Source of the DNA: Actinomucor elegans
Lineage: Eukaryota > Mucoromycota > Mucoromycetes > Mucorales > Mucoraceae
NCBI GenBank assembly: GCA_026027325.1
Contig: JAMSLZ010000002.1
Coordinates: 62,001-126,000, forward strand
Reading direction: 5' to 3'
Length of the DNA: 64,000 bases
Positions 41,391 through 54,137 of this stretch are shown piece by piece. The number at the start of each line of letters is the position of its first letter. Position 1 is the first letter of the stretch. Position numbers and translations under genes: made by a program. The notes beneath the pieces are model-generated. The model worked only from the letters and a program-made list of their open reading frames with translations. It ran no database searches and was not told the DNA's origin.

Positions 41391-44085
41391 GGATACAACA
41401 AAGCGTAGTTTAGAAATGTTATGTTGTATATAGAATGTGCTCATCCTTCAAATAAAAGGGTAAAGAGAAGTGATGCGATCAAAATAGTAAATATAAGGCG
41501 TGCGTTATTACAACATCAGTAGCCTCTAAATATATATTAATGTACTTTAATGGATACTAACACCCTTTTTCTTAATGTAGACAGTATGATATGTGCTTCA
41601 TGGCCTAAGATTAGATTCTGTTGTACCCAGATGAACTTTAGTTTTTTTTTTATATGAACTACTGATATAGGCGCTTTAAGAGTAGCTTTAGAGTTGATAA
41701 ACAGGTCAACAGGCAACTAATAACAGGAATAAATGTAATGCAATTGAAAAGAGCTCATAAAATAGCTACTATGACACGTTCAACATCTAATAGCGGCTCA
41801 CACCTAATATGGAGACTGGGCGACCTCTCATTTAAACTTGATATATCAGACCTTCCTGTTGGTTTCTATGCAACAGAACAACATCAGTAAACATACCAAT
41901 AAAGAAAAGACATGTTTTTAATGTAAACTATGCTTTTACAATGTTTCGAGTGCACAGATAATACTATTATAAATATTCGCCCCTATGAGAATCTGTGATC
42001 TCAGCTGATAAGCGGAAAATGAAAAAAAAATTTTGAGGAACCAAAAATTGATTTGATCTTTAATCCCCTCTTTCCGTAACAAAAGATCGCTGATCCACGG
42101 CAGATGCCTTAATATAGTTCATGCAAAAGCGGATGGGCCATCTAGTGTAGCAAAGATGAACGCATATTCCCATTATTTGGTCCAACTATCATTGGCAAAT
42201 GATGGTTTTGTTGAGCCGTTCGTAAACTGAGCGACAACTTGAAAATGCTGATACTTGCAAAAATGTGACAAAAATGTATTAAAGTATTCTCAAATGTGTA
42301 CTTGCTGGAATTCTAAATTATACCTCGAGGATCTTTAATTTCGTGCTCCACAAAAAATTGGATTTTGAGGGAACGCCTCCTGGGAATTTTTCTAAAATCC
42401 GGCCAACTCTGATGTTTGTACGATCTTTGAGCAATTCTTTTTTAATGTCACATTTGTTGATTGGCACATGTCCAGATTGAATCAGTATAACTAGTTAGAC
42501 TATGATTTGGTCAAAGTATAATGACTGGCACATTTTAATGGATGTTGTAAAATACATGGAATTTCATACAAGCTTTAATGATCAATAGATTTCATTACCG
42601 ATCCTGCTCTAATATTGCATTTTTTTTTTTTAAAAAAAAACCAAATTATATTGTGAATGAACTGCTGCATCCCATTAGAGCAGTTTTTGGCTGAAATATG
42701 ATTTCGTATGATAATCCTCTGCTTGCAGTGATTCAATGCTTTGGTCATTTCTCTGCAGTTGTAAACAACATTAATGAACTATGATTTCTATTATAGAGCA
42801 CTTGCATATGTTAAACTCTGTATGCTGAGATATATGTTTTTTTTTCTGTAATATAAAAAAGAGCTGCTTGTTGCACGCGCATAAATGACAAGGCTTGAGA
42901 AATTGCTTATAAATCAAAAATGTCCAACATTTGCTAATAGGTTTTTCCTGGTTTTTGCACCATTCAATGCACGATGAAAATCTCTACAAACCTTGTTAAT
43001 ATACTTTATAATGATCTAGACACTTTTATAATATAAAAAGCGCATTAGAATAAATTAAAGTTGGTCTGATTGATCTCAGAATCAGCTTGATTTATAATAT
43101 TAATTATTTTGATCGCCGCAAACCAATCGAAACAAAGACCAAAAAAGGGCCGATACCCGAAATTGCCGGCCCGATCGCTGTGTTTGAAACAAGAGTAACA
43201 TTGCATGTTCCGACTGCCAATCAAGAATGAATTCATAAATTCAAGAGCAAATGACAGAAGAGTATACCTTTTTTACTAGTAGAATCAAAATATAACTTAC
43301 TTTGCTACATTGTTTTGATATTATATAGATGGTATTTTGAAGATTCTAATTGAGCAAAATGTGCTACATCATGCAACTGTTTTACTCTCACCAAGCTTGG
43401 CATCAGGCCACAAAGCCAAGTCTATATGCATCCATATCTCGAGCAAACGTATATGATGTGCGACATGACGCTTACACCATTGGATAGACAAGAATTTTCT
43501 GCTAATATTCGAGCATGCCTTCCAAGGGAAATCAGGCTGTTATTGCAGTGGGAAATACTGGCTTCCCTGTACAACACAGTTTACCTATGTTTGGGAATCT
43601 TGTCAGCTGTGAAGTTGGTGTTGCATCCCAAGTTGAATTCACCGCCATTGAGTTCTTTGACTTGTAAAGATATCATCATTGCAAAAAAAAGGTATCAATA
43701 AGTAACAAAACTGATCGGCACTGAAGCTATAACGTATTATTATGGTGATACCAAGTTAAACTTTCTCATTTGTATACAATCACTTTTTAATATCCTCTTT
43801 CCCTTCAGAACCAAATGATGTTTTTTGTACCTTGTGTTACAGTTTCGTTGGTGCAATTATACATGAACTGGTTTTATAACATATTCACCATAGATCATCA
43901 GTACACCATTCGTTTTCAATGAAAGTTGCAACAAGTAGATAGTAAAAATTTCTTTTTCAAGATGCAGTTGAAAAAAAATTGAATAGGCCATAAAAAACAG
44001 AACCTATTGGTGTAACGCAAAAGTCTTAAAAGAAAAATACATGGGGAACTTTTTTTTTTCCTCTTCTTCTTCTTTTCACTTCACA
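41324..44085. other. intergenic region with a coding-like patch
   Basis: No complete gene. At about 43524-43676 a 50-codon plus-strand frame (MPSKGNQAVIAVGNTGFPVQ...) has codon-like composition richer in GC than its surroundings, but I recognise no family. At 42350-42405 a short imperfect inverted repeat surrounds ggattttgagggaacgcctcc. Confidence 0.4.
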
Positions 44086-45192
44086 ATGGGCAATCAAGTT
44101 TCATCAACGAAAAAAAGAAGACTAGCTGATAAAAAGACCACAGCTTCGATTGTATCAAAAACATTCACAGATAGTTTCACTGGCATCGGTTCAACAGTTT
44201 CTTCGAGTCAACCAAAGTTTACTGCAGAAGTATATCCTTGCACCTTGACTGAAGCCAATAGACAGCAAGGCGAGCATTATCTATTGAAACATTTATTTCA
44301 AATCAGCTATTTTGCACCAGTGGACGAAGTGTTATCAAAACCTGGCTCAGCCGTGCTAGATATTGCATGTGGACCTCACGCTTCTTGGATATTGGATGTA
44401 GCCAATGATTTTCCCGACTGCACGTTCTATGGTTTTGACATCATTGAGCCATTTTCTGTAGAAGAAGGCAGCATTTGTCATATACCCGCGAATTGTAAAT
44501 TACGGCAAATGGACCTTTTTGAAAGCGGATTGGATTATCCAGACAATACCTTTGATTTCCTACACCAACGTATGGTGCATTTGATATACCAACAAGATAA
44601 GCTGCATTGGTTAATGAGTGAAGTCTTGCGTGTGACAAAAGATGATGGCTGGATTGAATTCATTGAACCCGATTTGGCCCCAAAAAGAGCTGGACCAATC
44701 TTTGGCAAACTAACCCTTGGAGGTAAATATCTATATGGTTTACTATTATACAATATACTCATTTGAATAATCCAGTACGTACCTATGTAAGAGATAGACT
44801 AGGTGGTTTATTTGAAGGATGCGTATTGGCGAAAATCATGAAAGAAGCTGGTCTAGTGGACGTTAGATCGGATTATGGTTCTCTTCCCGTTTGTTGGGGT
44901 GGTTATGTTGGAAAACTAGTATACGAGGTAGATATTCAATACCCAATAACCGTTACATTACTAACTTTCTTTTCATTTATAGGATATGCTCACAACGCTT
45001 CGCCATATGGGACCTCTGCTATACGAATATGTCGACATGGAAGAGTTTGATCAAGAGGTTTATGATGCCTTGCTTGACAAAGCTTGTGACGAATGCGTGG
45101 AATACCAAACATTCTTCAACATCAGATGGGCTTATGGCAGAAAACCAGCAAAAACCTCCACCTCCACCATCTCCACCACCGACAATCAGTAA
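44086..45192 (+). CDS. class I SAM-dependent methyltransferase with N-myristoylation signal, three exons, 332 aa
   Basis: Exons 44086-44722, 44776-44927 and 44983-45192 (333 codons). I chose the ATG at 44086 because it gives MGNQVSSTKKRR, a strong N-myristoylation motif followed by a basic patch. The in-frame ATG at 44041 would put a homopolymeric Phe/Ser stretch in front. SAM-binding core: VLDIACGPHASWILDVANDF, FYGFDIIEP, CKLRQMDLFESGLDYPDNTF, DFLHQRMV and ITKDDGWIEF-type VTKDDGWIEFIEPD. The C-terminus is helical (LRHMGPLLYEYVDMEEFDQE) with a Ser/Thr tail. Related proteins are numerous in Mucoromycota; the substrate is unknown. Membrane tethering is inferred. Confidence 0.85.
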
Positions 45193-45422
45193 TACTTAAT
45201 AATAATAGAAATAACCCTTTTATATAACACTATGTAGATAATACCATTAATAAACAAGAGAGGAAGAGCCTCTCCAATATGAAAACGATAGTGGTGATTT
45301 TACTGATCAACAAATGTGAACATATATGCATTTTTGCCTACTAATAGAATATATCTTTTTGGTAGAGTGGATGTAAGGGTTTAAGTTATAGTCCGGTTTT
45401 TAATAATGAGAACGTGCTGTAT

Positions 45423-45456
<34 letters not shown>

Positions 45457-45836
45457 AAGTTTATTAGCGGTAATTATACTAAAACTACAAGCGTATCGAA
45501 AGGTGTTGCATTGCGCCCAATTTTCTTTTGGCAAAATATTTGCATATGCTTTACTGTTGTACCATCACCTAATAAAATTTTTGTATGAAAAATAAAATAA
45601 AAAAATATCAAATTATTCAAACATTTACTACAACATAGTCACTACATAGACTGTGCATCTAGAATATGAGTTACATGGGCAAAGATCATGCTAAATGTAT
45701 ATCATCACCATCATGCTATCTCGTTTATCATTGGCTGATAGAAACGCAGTAAAAATTATGGCTGAGTTTTTTACTGCAAATTCTTTTCCCGACATTGAAT
45801 TTATCAAGACTTTTAGTAGTCAAAATGAATCAATAC

Positions 45837-45867
<31 letters not shown>

Positions 45868-46140
45868 CTTAGCCATGTTTGTGAAGAATTAGATTGTGCA
45901 TTTAATTCTCTAAATACCCCTGCGCAAGTGTTTGATTTGAAAAGTATACTTTCTTCTATTTTAAAATACAGCTACAGCACGTGTATCGCCGAGAAAAATA
46001 TAGTTAAAAATAAAAGTAGATGCTATTCAGTATACTAAACTTACGTTACTGCCTACCTTGTCTTTAGAGTATTATATAGTCTTCATTAGCTATTACGGAG
46101 CTTAAAATGATCCTGATGAGGTAATATCTTCCAAAAGTGT
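45193..46140. other. intergenic region with homopolymer and (AT)n
   Basis: A30 at 45425-45454 and (AT)n at 45837-45862. No gene supported. Confidence 0.55.
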
Positions 46141-46149
46141 CGCAAACTT

Positions 46150-46930
46150 TGATCTTCAGATTTTTTGATAGTAAAATTCGGTCAAATGTCACATCTCATT
46201 TGTATGTAGTCCATGCCAACAATAAATTCCTGCATTTACTATGATCATTGTATATGTGTTGATAATAAAGTGAACGTATAAATATTTGTAATAAGAAAAA
46301 GTAACCATATATTTTATATAAGCTATAGTTAATCATTCTTGTTAGATGTCACGATCGATCTTGATCAAATATTGCATCTAATTAATATTCATGCTCTGAG
46401 AAAACCGCTACTTTTACTATAATTATTGATTAACTATATTACAACAAGTATACGAGTATTGCTAATGAAAAAGTTGGGTCTTGTATATTTCTTTCAATTA
46501 ATGCCTCTTCACCGTTAGATCTCTTAACAGATTTTGGTCAATTATCTCATATTGATATATAGCTCATATTCTGAATGGACTTGTAAATCTACTTTAATCA
46601 TTATTTAGTTGACTTGAGATTCATTTATAAATATCGTTAGTCAAGGAGTTGCAATCATACATATGACGACCAATACTTAGTTGTCATTTTTAGATTCCTT
46701 CTTGACAAATCTAGAACAAATGTCCCATCAGATCAGTGCTCCATTTCTAGAATGAACTACTGTATTTACTGAATCCAAAGTTTAATAGATATATGAATAT
46801 AGTATGGACTATATACGCTTATCATAACCGATTTCTCATAATGATCTATTATAGATCTCTCAACTAATCTCAATTCAATACCTCATTTGATTAATAACTC
46901 ATCATGTCCAAGTTGAGTAGTTGCATCGAT
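46150..46930. repeat. degenerate tandem repeat, unit about 170-185 bp
   Basis: At least five diverged units each carry a line like (t)agatctc..gattttggtcaaatgtctcatctgattaatattcatgctc..gaatgaactactg.atttactataatcatta. Recognisable starts are near 46150, 46345, 46515, 46690 and 46850. A related single unit lies at 33490-33620. No coding potential. Confidence 0.65.
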
Positions 46931-47153
46931 GTAAAACATTAATATAAGCCGAATAGTATCACTGGATTAAATGCTTCGTTGGTAAGCATCGTCTTTTTCC
47001 AGTTATTGGATCGAGAATTAATAATCTGTGCACCTGAAACAACTTGCTATTCTTGTAGCACCAAGTGACGCGCTTCATATCTTGGAAATATCTAGCTTTC
47101 CCCCCTTTTCTTCTCTGTTTCCGGTTCCTTTCGCTATTCTTTAGTATTTCAAA

Positions 47154-49366
47154 ATGAACAGCAACGTTACTGGTGTGTAAGATATACATAAATGATAACT
47201 ATAAACAAGTTTCGCGTTATATTAAAAAGGGCTTCTTATTAGTGACTACTTCATTTTCTCAGGGCGCAACATTTTATGCGGGAGAAACAGTCGCTTGCAC
47301 CATATCTTTCACTTATTCCGTTCAAGCTCCAACGACGGAAGCTAATGGCATGCCTATCAAAAATCAATCGAGACCGCATTCTTGGTCCGCACTTGAAAAG
47401 GCTCACGATCAGCGCCGAAAATCGCTTATCAATAGTAAAACTTTTGTGTATGAAGTTGAAAGTTTGGCCTTGGCCAATATACCTCCGTCACGGAAACTGT
47501 CATTGAACTCCTTAGCTTCGTCTACCTTTTCATATTTGACTGGTTCCACTGCATTGACTGGAAAAGAATCCAATTTTTCAACTGACATGAATGAACGTAA
47601 AGGTAGTGTATGTCTCATCAAATTGAAAAAAAAGGCCTGTTTACAGTATATATTACGTAGAATTGGTGGAAGACACCCCAATGGACGATATTGACCAACC
47701 GTACAAAACTATTGAAATAAACGACGATAGTAATGATGATAATGATACACAATCAAGCATGGATCAATATGCGGAAAGTCGGCGTAGTTCAATAGATTCC
47801 GCTATATCGAACGTACCTTTACAGCAGCAACTGCAGCGTTCAAACAGAGCGCCTCTCCATCGACTATCCGCAGGGATATATCAATCCTCGTCTCTTATAT
47901 ACAGCCAAAAGAATGTTTCCGAGCATTTACTCTTGGGCTATGTGCAAGTGATAGGGCAATTTGCCTATGATCCAGTGCTGTTGAATAGTAACGTGTTTGC
48001 GCCACTCAAGTCAAAGACGATGTATTATCCATTTGGAAGGTCCTCTATAGGAGGCGGAGGTGGAGGTATGATGCTTGCTCATTCAGATCCGTCATCAGCT
48101 TTCAGAAAAGGTATATATATATATATAAATAAATGGACGTTTACATAGTTACTGGATGAGCTTAAACGCGTTATAGAGTCAGCGAATGTTCCTGTATTTT
48201 CAACACCACCATCTATTCTGTTTGTCGATTTGAATTTAGCACCAGGAGAAACAGTCAAATGTAGGTAGTTCATAAGCACATACATATTAGACACTCACTA
48301 CTATGTAACAGATTCATATAAACTAAAACTACCAAAGAATATACCACCTACTTATCGAGGAAAGTCCATACGGTTCAATTATTATCTTGTGATAGGCTCA
48401 CAAAGATCTCCAAAACAGCCCGGTAGTACTACACAAGGTCAAGTTGTACAAATCCCGTTCCGTGTATTCAATCATGTTTCTGGTAAGCACTTTGAATAGA
48501 CAGAGTAAGCTGAGTAATTCATGCCTTCAAAAGAGGATGGAAATAGGCTAATTTACGATCTCATGAACCCTGAGGTTTATTATGCGGATAAGGCTATCGT
48601 TGAAAGAATTTGCAGCAAAGAGTCGGCTATTTTTGATATAAAAAAACCATCTATATCACCCAGTAAGTTTTGCCATTTCACCATGTAAGTTAGAAACTAA
48701 CGTATCAACTCAAGTCGATGATAAAAGTCGTTCAGAGTTTATAGGATACATAGATGGGTTAATGGAAAGAGCCGCGCTGGATAAACCAGTACATCAGATT
48801 ATGCAAAGAGAAAACGATCTATATGAACCCCAAGAGGATTTAGTAAAAGACATTGCTTCATGCCGTCAAATAATAACTCGTGTTACGAATACAAGTAAAA
48901 AAGGTAAGGGGCCTATTTCGTAATATGATCAAAAAGAGACTTACGCTATTTTTTAAGCTACCTTTGATATCTGTAAAAACAACCAAAGGGTAGCACAACT
49001 TTGTCTTGTGAAAACGATTTATAGACTAGGCGAACCCGTTCAAGGAATCATTGATTTCGAGGGTGCTGTTATACCAACATTCAAGGTACGTAACTTTCAA
49101 GTGTAGTAGTAAAGCTTCTTATTCGACGTAGGTTTCTATATTACTGGAAAGCAATGAAGTCGTGGATCCCTCAATCACATTAAGACAGCCTCAATCTATT
49201 ACTCGTCTCTCAAGAAAAAGACACGCTGAACATCACGCATTTTGTAGATATAATCAGCACACTAGCTTCTCTTTGACTGTACCTACATCTGAATCTCCAG
49301 AATTTCAAACCTCTGGAAGTGAGTATATATTGCACTTTTTTTTGTTTATATCGTGAAGCTTACCTA

Positions 49367-49399
<33 letters not shown>

Positions 49400-49617
49400 C
49401 AGTGAAACTACGGTATTACCTAAAACTAGAGTTCATCACGGGGAATAATAACTTACAGGCTAATACTACAAGTGACAAGTTTCATCGCTATCACCCAAGC
49501 CCGAAGGAAATCAACGTAAACTACTTTGAATGTCAAATCCCAATCCATATCTTTGGTTCCGCCAACAACAGTAGTTGTAATAGATTTGGTATTCCGCATG
49601 TTTTCGCTGTACAATAA
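47154..49617 (+). CDS. RGP1: Rgp1 homologue, Rab GEF subunit, ten exons, 635 aa
   Basis: Exons 47154-47174, 47263-47596, 47661-48110, 48177-48260, 48312-48482, 48534-48662, 48715-48903, 48958-49085, 49132-49318 and 49403-49617 (636 codons). The first exon is only seven codons. The arrestin-like start GATFYAGETVACTISFTY, the central HLLLGYVQVIGQFAYDPVLL with a Gly run, LNLAPGETVKYSYKLKLPKN, RGKSIRFNYYLVIGSQR and the C-terminal VNYFECQIPIHIFG are typical of Rgp1. With Ric1 it activates the Golgi Rab Ypt6/Rab6 for retrograde transport. The acceptor at 48176 is chosen because the nearer one (48149) would give a stop. The last intron carries about 27 T as polypyrimidine tract. Confidence 0.9.
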
Positions 49618-49828
49618 AACCTAAAAAACTTGTTTGGGATTGATTGGCTTTAGACATAGTGTGACAAGGGCTCCATCTATCATATCAGATAGCGCTTCAT
49701 GCGTATAGATTGACCCCACCCTTTTGAACAATTGACTGCTTATTTCACGTGCGCTCCATCTATACATCTATATTGACATGAACTTATCCTTCTTTCTTTC
49801 AATTAACCTTTTTTTCAACAAAAAGACC

Positions 49829-52800
49829 ATGGACTCAGAGCTTCGTCACCGAGACACAAAGACGACTGCAGTAGTAGAAGACGATACTAGCAGTGATACT
49901 CTATCTCTAAATGATGAATATAATGGTGATCTAAAGAAAGACATGCGATACTCTTATGGAAAGACGCCAGATGGCAAAGGTAATATTAACAAAAAAAAAA
50001 AAAAAGCACAGACATTTTTTGAACAAGTAACTAAACCCAAACACCGCTTTGTATTTAGTTTTTCGAGTTCCTCTGACGCGTGAAATGGTATCTAATCTGC
50101 TAAATCCAAAGCAAAAGAAAAGTATCTTTGACTGGATTACGCTAGGCACGATGGCTATTGAGATTGTCTTGTTCTTTGTACTGCCCGTCTGGGCGAAGCG
50201 TGCCTTGTTTCTGTTTATCTTTTTCTTTTGGCGTTTAGCATACAATGCAGGTCTCGGTGCCTTGTTGAAATATCAAAGTGATAATCGAGGCCTAGTTCGA
50301 TTAGCCAAAAAGTACCAACTCTTTGATCGAGAAGCCAATCCCAGCGCTTATCATTGGCTTCAACACCAACTAAGCATCAACATGGGCGATGATTATGATT
50401 TTGCTGTAAGTTTGACAGACAATGATTCATATCAATATGTTACTGACATGGTTAGCACATTATAGACAGCTCCAATTGAGTATAATACTTGGATGCTATA
50501 TAGACAGTTGGTGGATCTAATTTTAATGAACGACTTTACTTCCTACATGTGCTTTGCTCTCTCTTGGTTCAATACAACACCTCAATCTTCCATCTTCTTG
50601 GGTGACGCTTTGAGATGGGGTGGCGGTTTGTTTTTGATAGCTTTCAATATCTGGGTCAAAGTGGATGCACAGCGAGTCGTGAAAGACTTTGCTTGGTGTA
50701 AGTTTTGATACAGTGTAACGCATATACTTTATAATAACTAGTTATATAGACTGGGGTGATTTCTTTTTCTTGATCGAACAGTCTCTCACGTTTGATGGTG
50801 TGTTTGAAATGGCACCCCATCCAATGTATTCTATCGGGTATTTTGGTTACTATGGTGTTTCATTGATGTGTGCAAGCTATACAGTTTTGTTTGTTAGTAT
50901 TGCTGCTCATGCACTTCAATTTGCTTTCCTCATCCTCGTCGAAACTCCACGTAAAGTTTTTTCTTATCAACTGTATTTGATTCTCTTATTTACATCTATA
51001 GAATAGACATTGACAAGATCTATAACCCTCCCGCTGTTATCAAGCGCCGTCAACCCATTTCAACAACTGACAAAGAACAATCCTCTCTAAACGATACATT
51101 CGATCAACAAGCCAGTCGAGACTATTATTCAAACTACTTCCGTCGCGACTTGATCGTTTTCAAGAATTTCGATCTCTTCAGATCCACAGACCTTGTGGCT
51201 GCAATGATTATGATTTATGCCATCATCACTCCACTCTTAGTTCCTGGTAAAACTGGTACTCTGATTGGCATTGCTCAAGCGTTCTTTTGGAGAGCCATCC
51301 ATTCCCTTGGTAATGGTGCTATTCTTCGTTCTCAATCAAACCACAAGTTCTTTACGCGTCATTTTATCAAATGGGGTGGTAATGTTCAAGAAGCATTTCA
51401 AAACTGGAAGAGGTAAACTGGAGTGCCAGTACATCCAATGTATATAAACTAAACTATTTTGTTTGCATCTAGTATCTATAATCTTACGCTCTGTATGACC
51501 TATGTTACTTTTTTTATTGCTTGTTGGAAGACGTATACCTTGCCTGCTGAATGGGCTTATGGAACAACCTTACTTAGACATATTTTGGGCTTGACTTTTA
51601 TCTCTCTTCATATCTGGACGTCTGTGTCTATTTATGAAGTGATTGGTGATTTCGGATGGTATGACGATTGCACATTATATTTTAATATTTTACTGATTCG
51701 CTTTGTAGGTTCTATGGCGACTTTTTTATGGATGAGCATCCATCCGAGTTACTCTACACTGGTATTTACAGGTAATGACAGTTGTTTTGTTATAACACCA
51801 CCAATATTCATCAATCTTTTGTATTACATAATCTATAGATTTTTGAACAACCCCGAGAAGATTATGGGCCATGCAGCATTCTGGGGTATGACATTAATTG
51901 CTAATAACGGTACTATCTTTGTATTGGCTCTCTTTTCGCAAATCTGTAACTTTTTGTTCCTTCATTATGTCGAAAGGTAAGCATCTTGCAAACAGATCAA
52001 GATCTGATAACTGATAGATTCATTTAAAACAGTCCTCACATGCGCAAGCTGTATGGCGATCAAATCCGTAAGGAAGCTGGTTTAACAAAGACATTAAAGA
52101 CTGCTGCTATTGCTCTTCCTAAGCAAATTCCAGAGAAGCTCCAGCAAGAAATTGCCAAGCTCATCCATGAAAAGCAAGACAGTACCAAGAGCGTTGAACG
52201 CATTGTCAAGGAAACTGTAGAGAAGGTCGAGAAAGCTGTAGAGGATACCAAAGACGCTGTTGGAGATATCGTTGACGCTGCTCGTCCTCGCTTGCAAGAA
52301 GTTTTATCGGAAACTAAACAATTACTCGAAGCCTCTCGTTCACGTGTGATTCCATTGACAGCAAGCGATATTGAAATGTTTGATTTATCGCGTTATTCTG
52401 TCGGTGTTTCCTCAACAAAGAATGTGTTTGAGATGGGTCAAAGTATTCATGTTACATGGAAGGCGCCAGAATATCATGGCGCTCAAGATTGGATTGGTAT
52501 TTACGAAGTGAAGGCCAACAAGAGCAGACATATCACCAATGTGAGCTCTCGCGGCTTATGGCACTGGACGAATGCTGCTAAGCATCCAGAGTCGGGTGAT
52601 ACTGTCTTTCCACCTGAAACTGCTGTGCGCACTGAAGGTACTATCGAGTTTAATGGATCCAAGCTACCTTGGAAAGTAGGTACTTATGAATTCAGATATC
52701 AACACGATAACAAACATAATGTCATGGCTGTATCTGCGCCATTTGAAATCAAAGCACCAACGATACCTAGTGTCATTGATATCGATAGCACAAAGCAAAC

Positions 52801-53184
52801 TTTGCTAAGATGGATTCAAAACACATTGGGTAACAATATCGATATTATGCCTCAAACAGCCGAAGAAGAATATGTTGGTATGGGCGAAATAGAATCCAGA
52901 CATTTAGTCAAGTGTATCAAACTCACTTACAAGGTCGAATTTGCTTGGGAAGTCGTAGCTACTGATAAAACTGCTGCTCGATTGGCGAATAGAGTAAGTT
53001 TCATTTTGACAAGGCTTGTTAACCTATACTCACCTTATTATTACATTAGGTTCTGCATGCCAGAGAAGCATTATCACCCTTTACATCAGAATCCTCACGC
53101 AAATTATCCTCTGCCTCTTTACATTTGTCTTCCAATACTTGCTCAACACCTTTGATTACCAAAGTCTCTGCTGAAGCAATATAA
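49829..53184 (+). CDS. CHO2: phosphatidylethanolamine N-methyltransferase, ten exons, 939 aa
   Basis: Exons 49829-49979, 50059-50405, 50466-50697, 50750-50950, 51007-51412, 51473-51658, 51709-51771, 51839-51976, 52033-52993 and 53050-53184 (940 codons). An in-frame ATG at 49778 is an alternative start. Many membrane helices; two methyltransferase repeats as in yeast Cho2: [20 protein letters not shown] with [20 protein letters not shown], and [20 protein letters not shown] with [20 protein letters not shown]. The C-terminal soluble part has [20 protein letters not shown]. It catalyses the first methylation step of phosphatidylcholine synthesis in the ER. It lies 211 bp downstream of RGP1 on the same strand. 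Confidence 0.95.
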
Positions 53185-53732
53185 ATATATATATATATAA
53201 GCTTTTTTTTTCTTTGTCCATCTTTTTCGTAAATAACGTATGTACAAATCTAATAAAAATAATGATCTCCCTTCTCTTCCAAATTAATAGTATCGTTTAG
53301 GTTCATTCATCGGACAGGATAGGTGTTTATTATATAATAACATGCCTTTAGTCTTAGGTCTACCAGTCTGACGCCGTACTTGAAGTCCAGCTAGCAGTTT
53401 TCATCATCCCATGACGGGGACATTGGAACACACTGATCGTTATAGATAATACAGGGCTCTTCAAAAGATAGTTTTCATCTTCCAACAACAAAAATTGGTC
53501 TTTGCCGTTGCTCGCATAATTAAATTATGCGTTTCATCTATGACTATGGTACTATCAATTGAGCGAATGTTAGGAACACTATCTATTATAATAATAATTG
53601 GTCTTTTATTGACACACATATACACATACACACATATATATATATATATATTTGATGATGAACAGAATAAAATAAAACAAAAAACAAGCAAATCAAAGAA
53701 TACATGGCAAAGATGGTAAACAGATACTCAAA
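53185..53732. other. convergent intergenic gap CHO2/UBR1
   Basis: (AT)n at 53190-53202 and a CA/TA-rich repeat at 53610-53655. No gene. Confidence 0.6.
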
Positions 53733-54100
53733 TTACAAGGTAGTCCATCCACCAATATCGTAATTAGCTTCGATCTGTCGAGCAACGTAGATAGGAATGT
53801 TGTGTTGCAACCATAACTTACGAATTTCAGAATATCTCTTTAAATTCAAGTACTGAGGTCTACCATGTCTATAATAAAAACAGAGCTATTAGTTGAATGG
53901 ATTATAAATCACACTACAAGCCATTTATACCTAAGGCCTTGGTCTACTTCGCCATGTGGATCAAGATAAGGCGCATTCATAAACCAACCATTACCATTAT
54001 GTAACAAGATCAACACACATCTCTTGACAGATAGAAAAGCACCAATTTCACCACCACATCTATTCATAAAATGTATAAGTATCTCTAGATTACCATTCGT

Positions 54101-54137
<37 letters not shown>

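Noticed and set aside
48111..48176. Frameshift in RGP1 between exons 3 and 4
   Set aside because: Using the acceptor at 48176 instead of 48149 keeps the frame open, so no lesion needs to be assumed.
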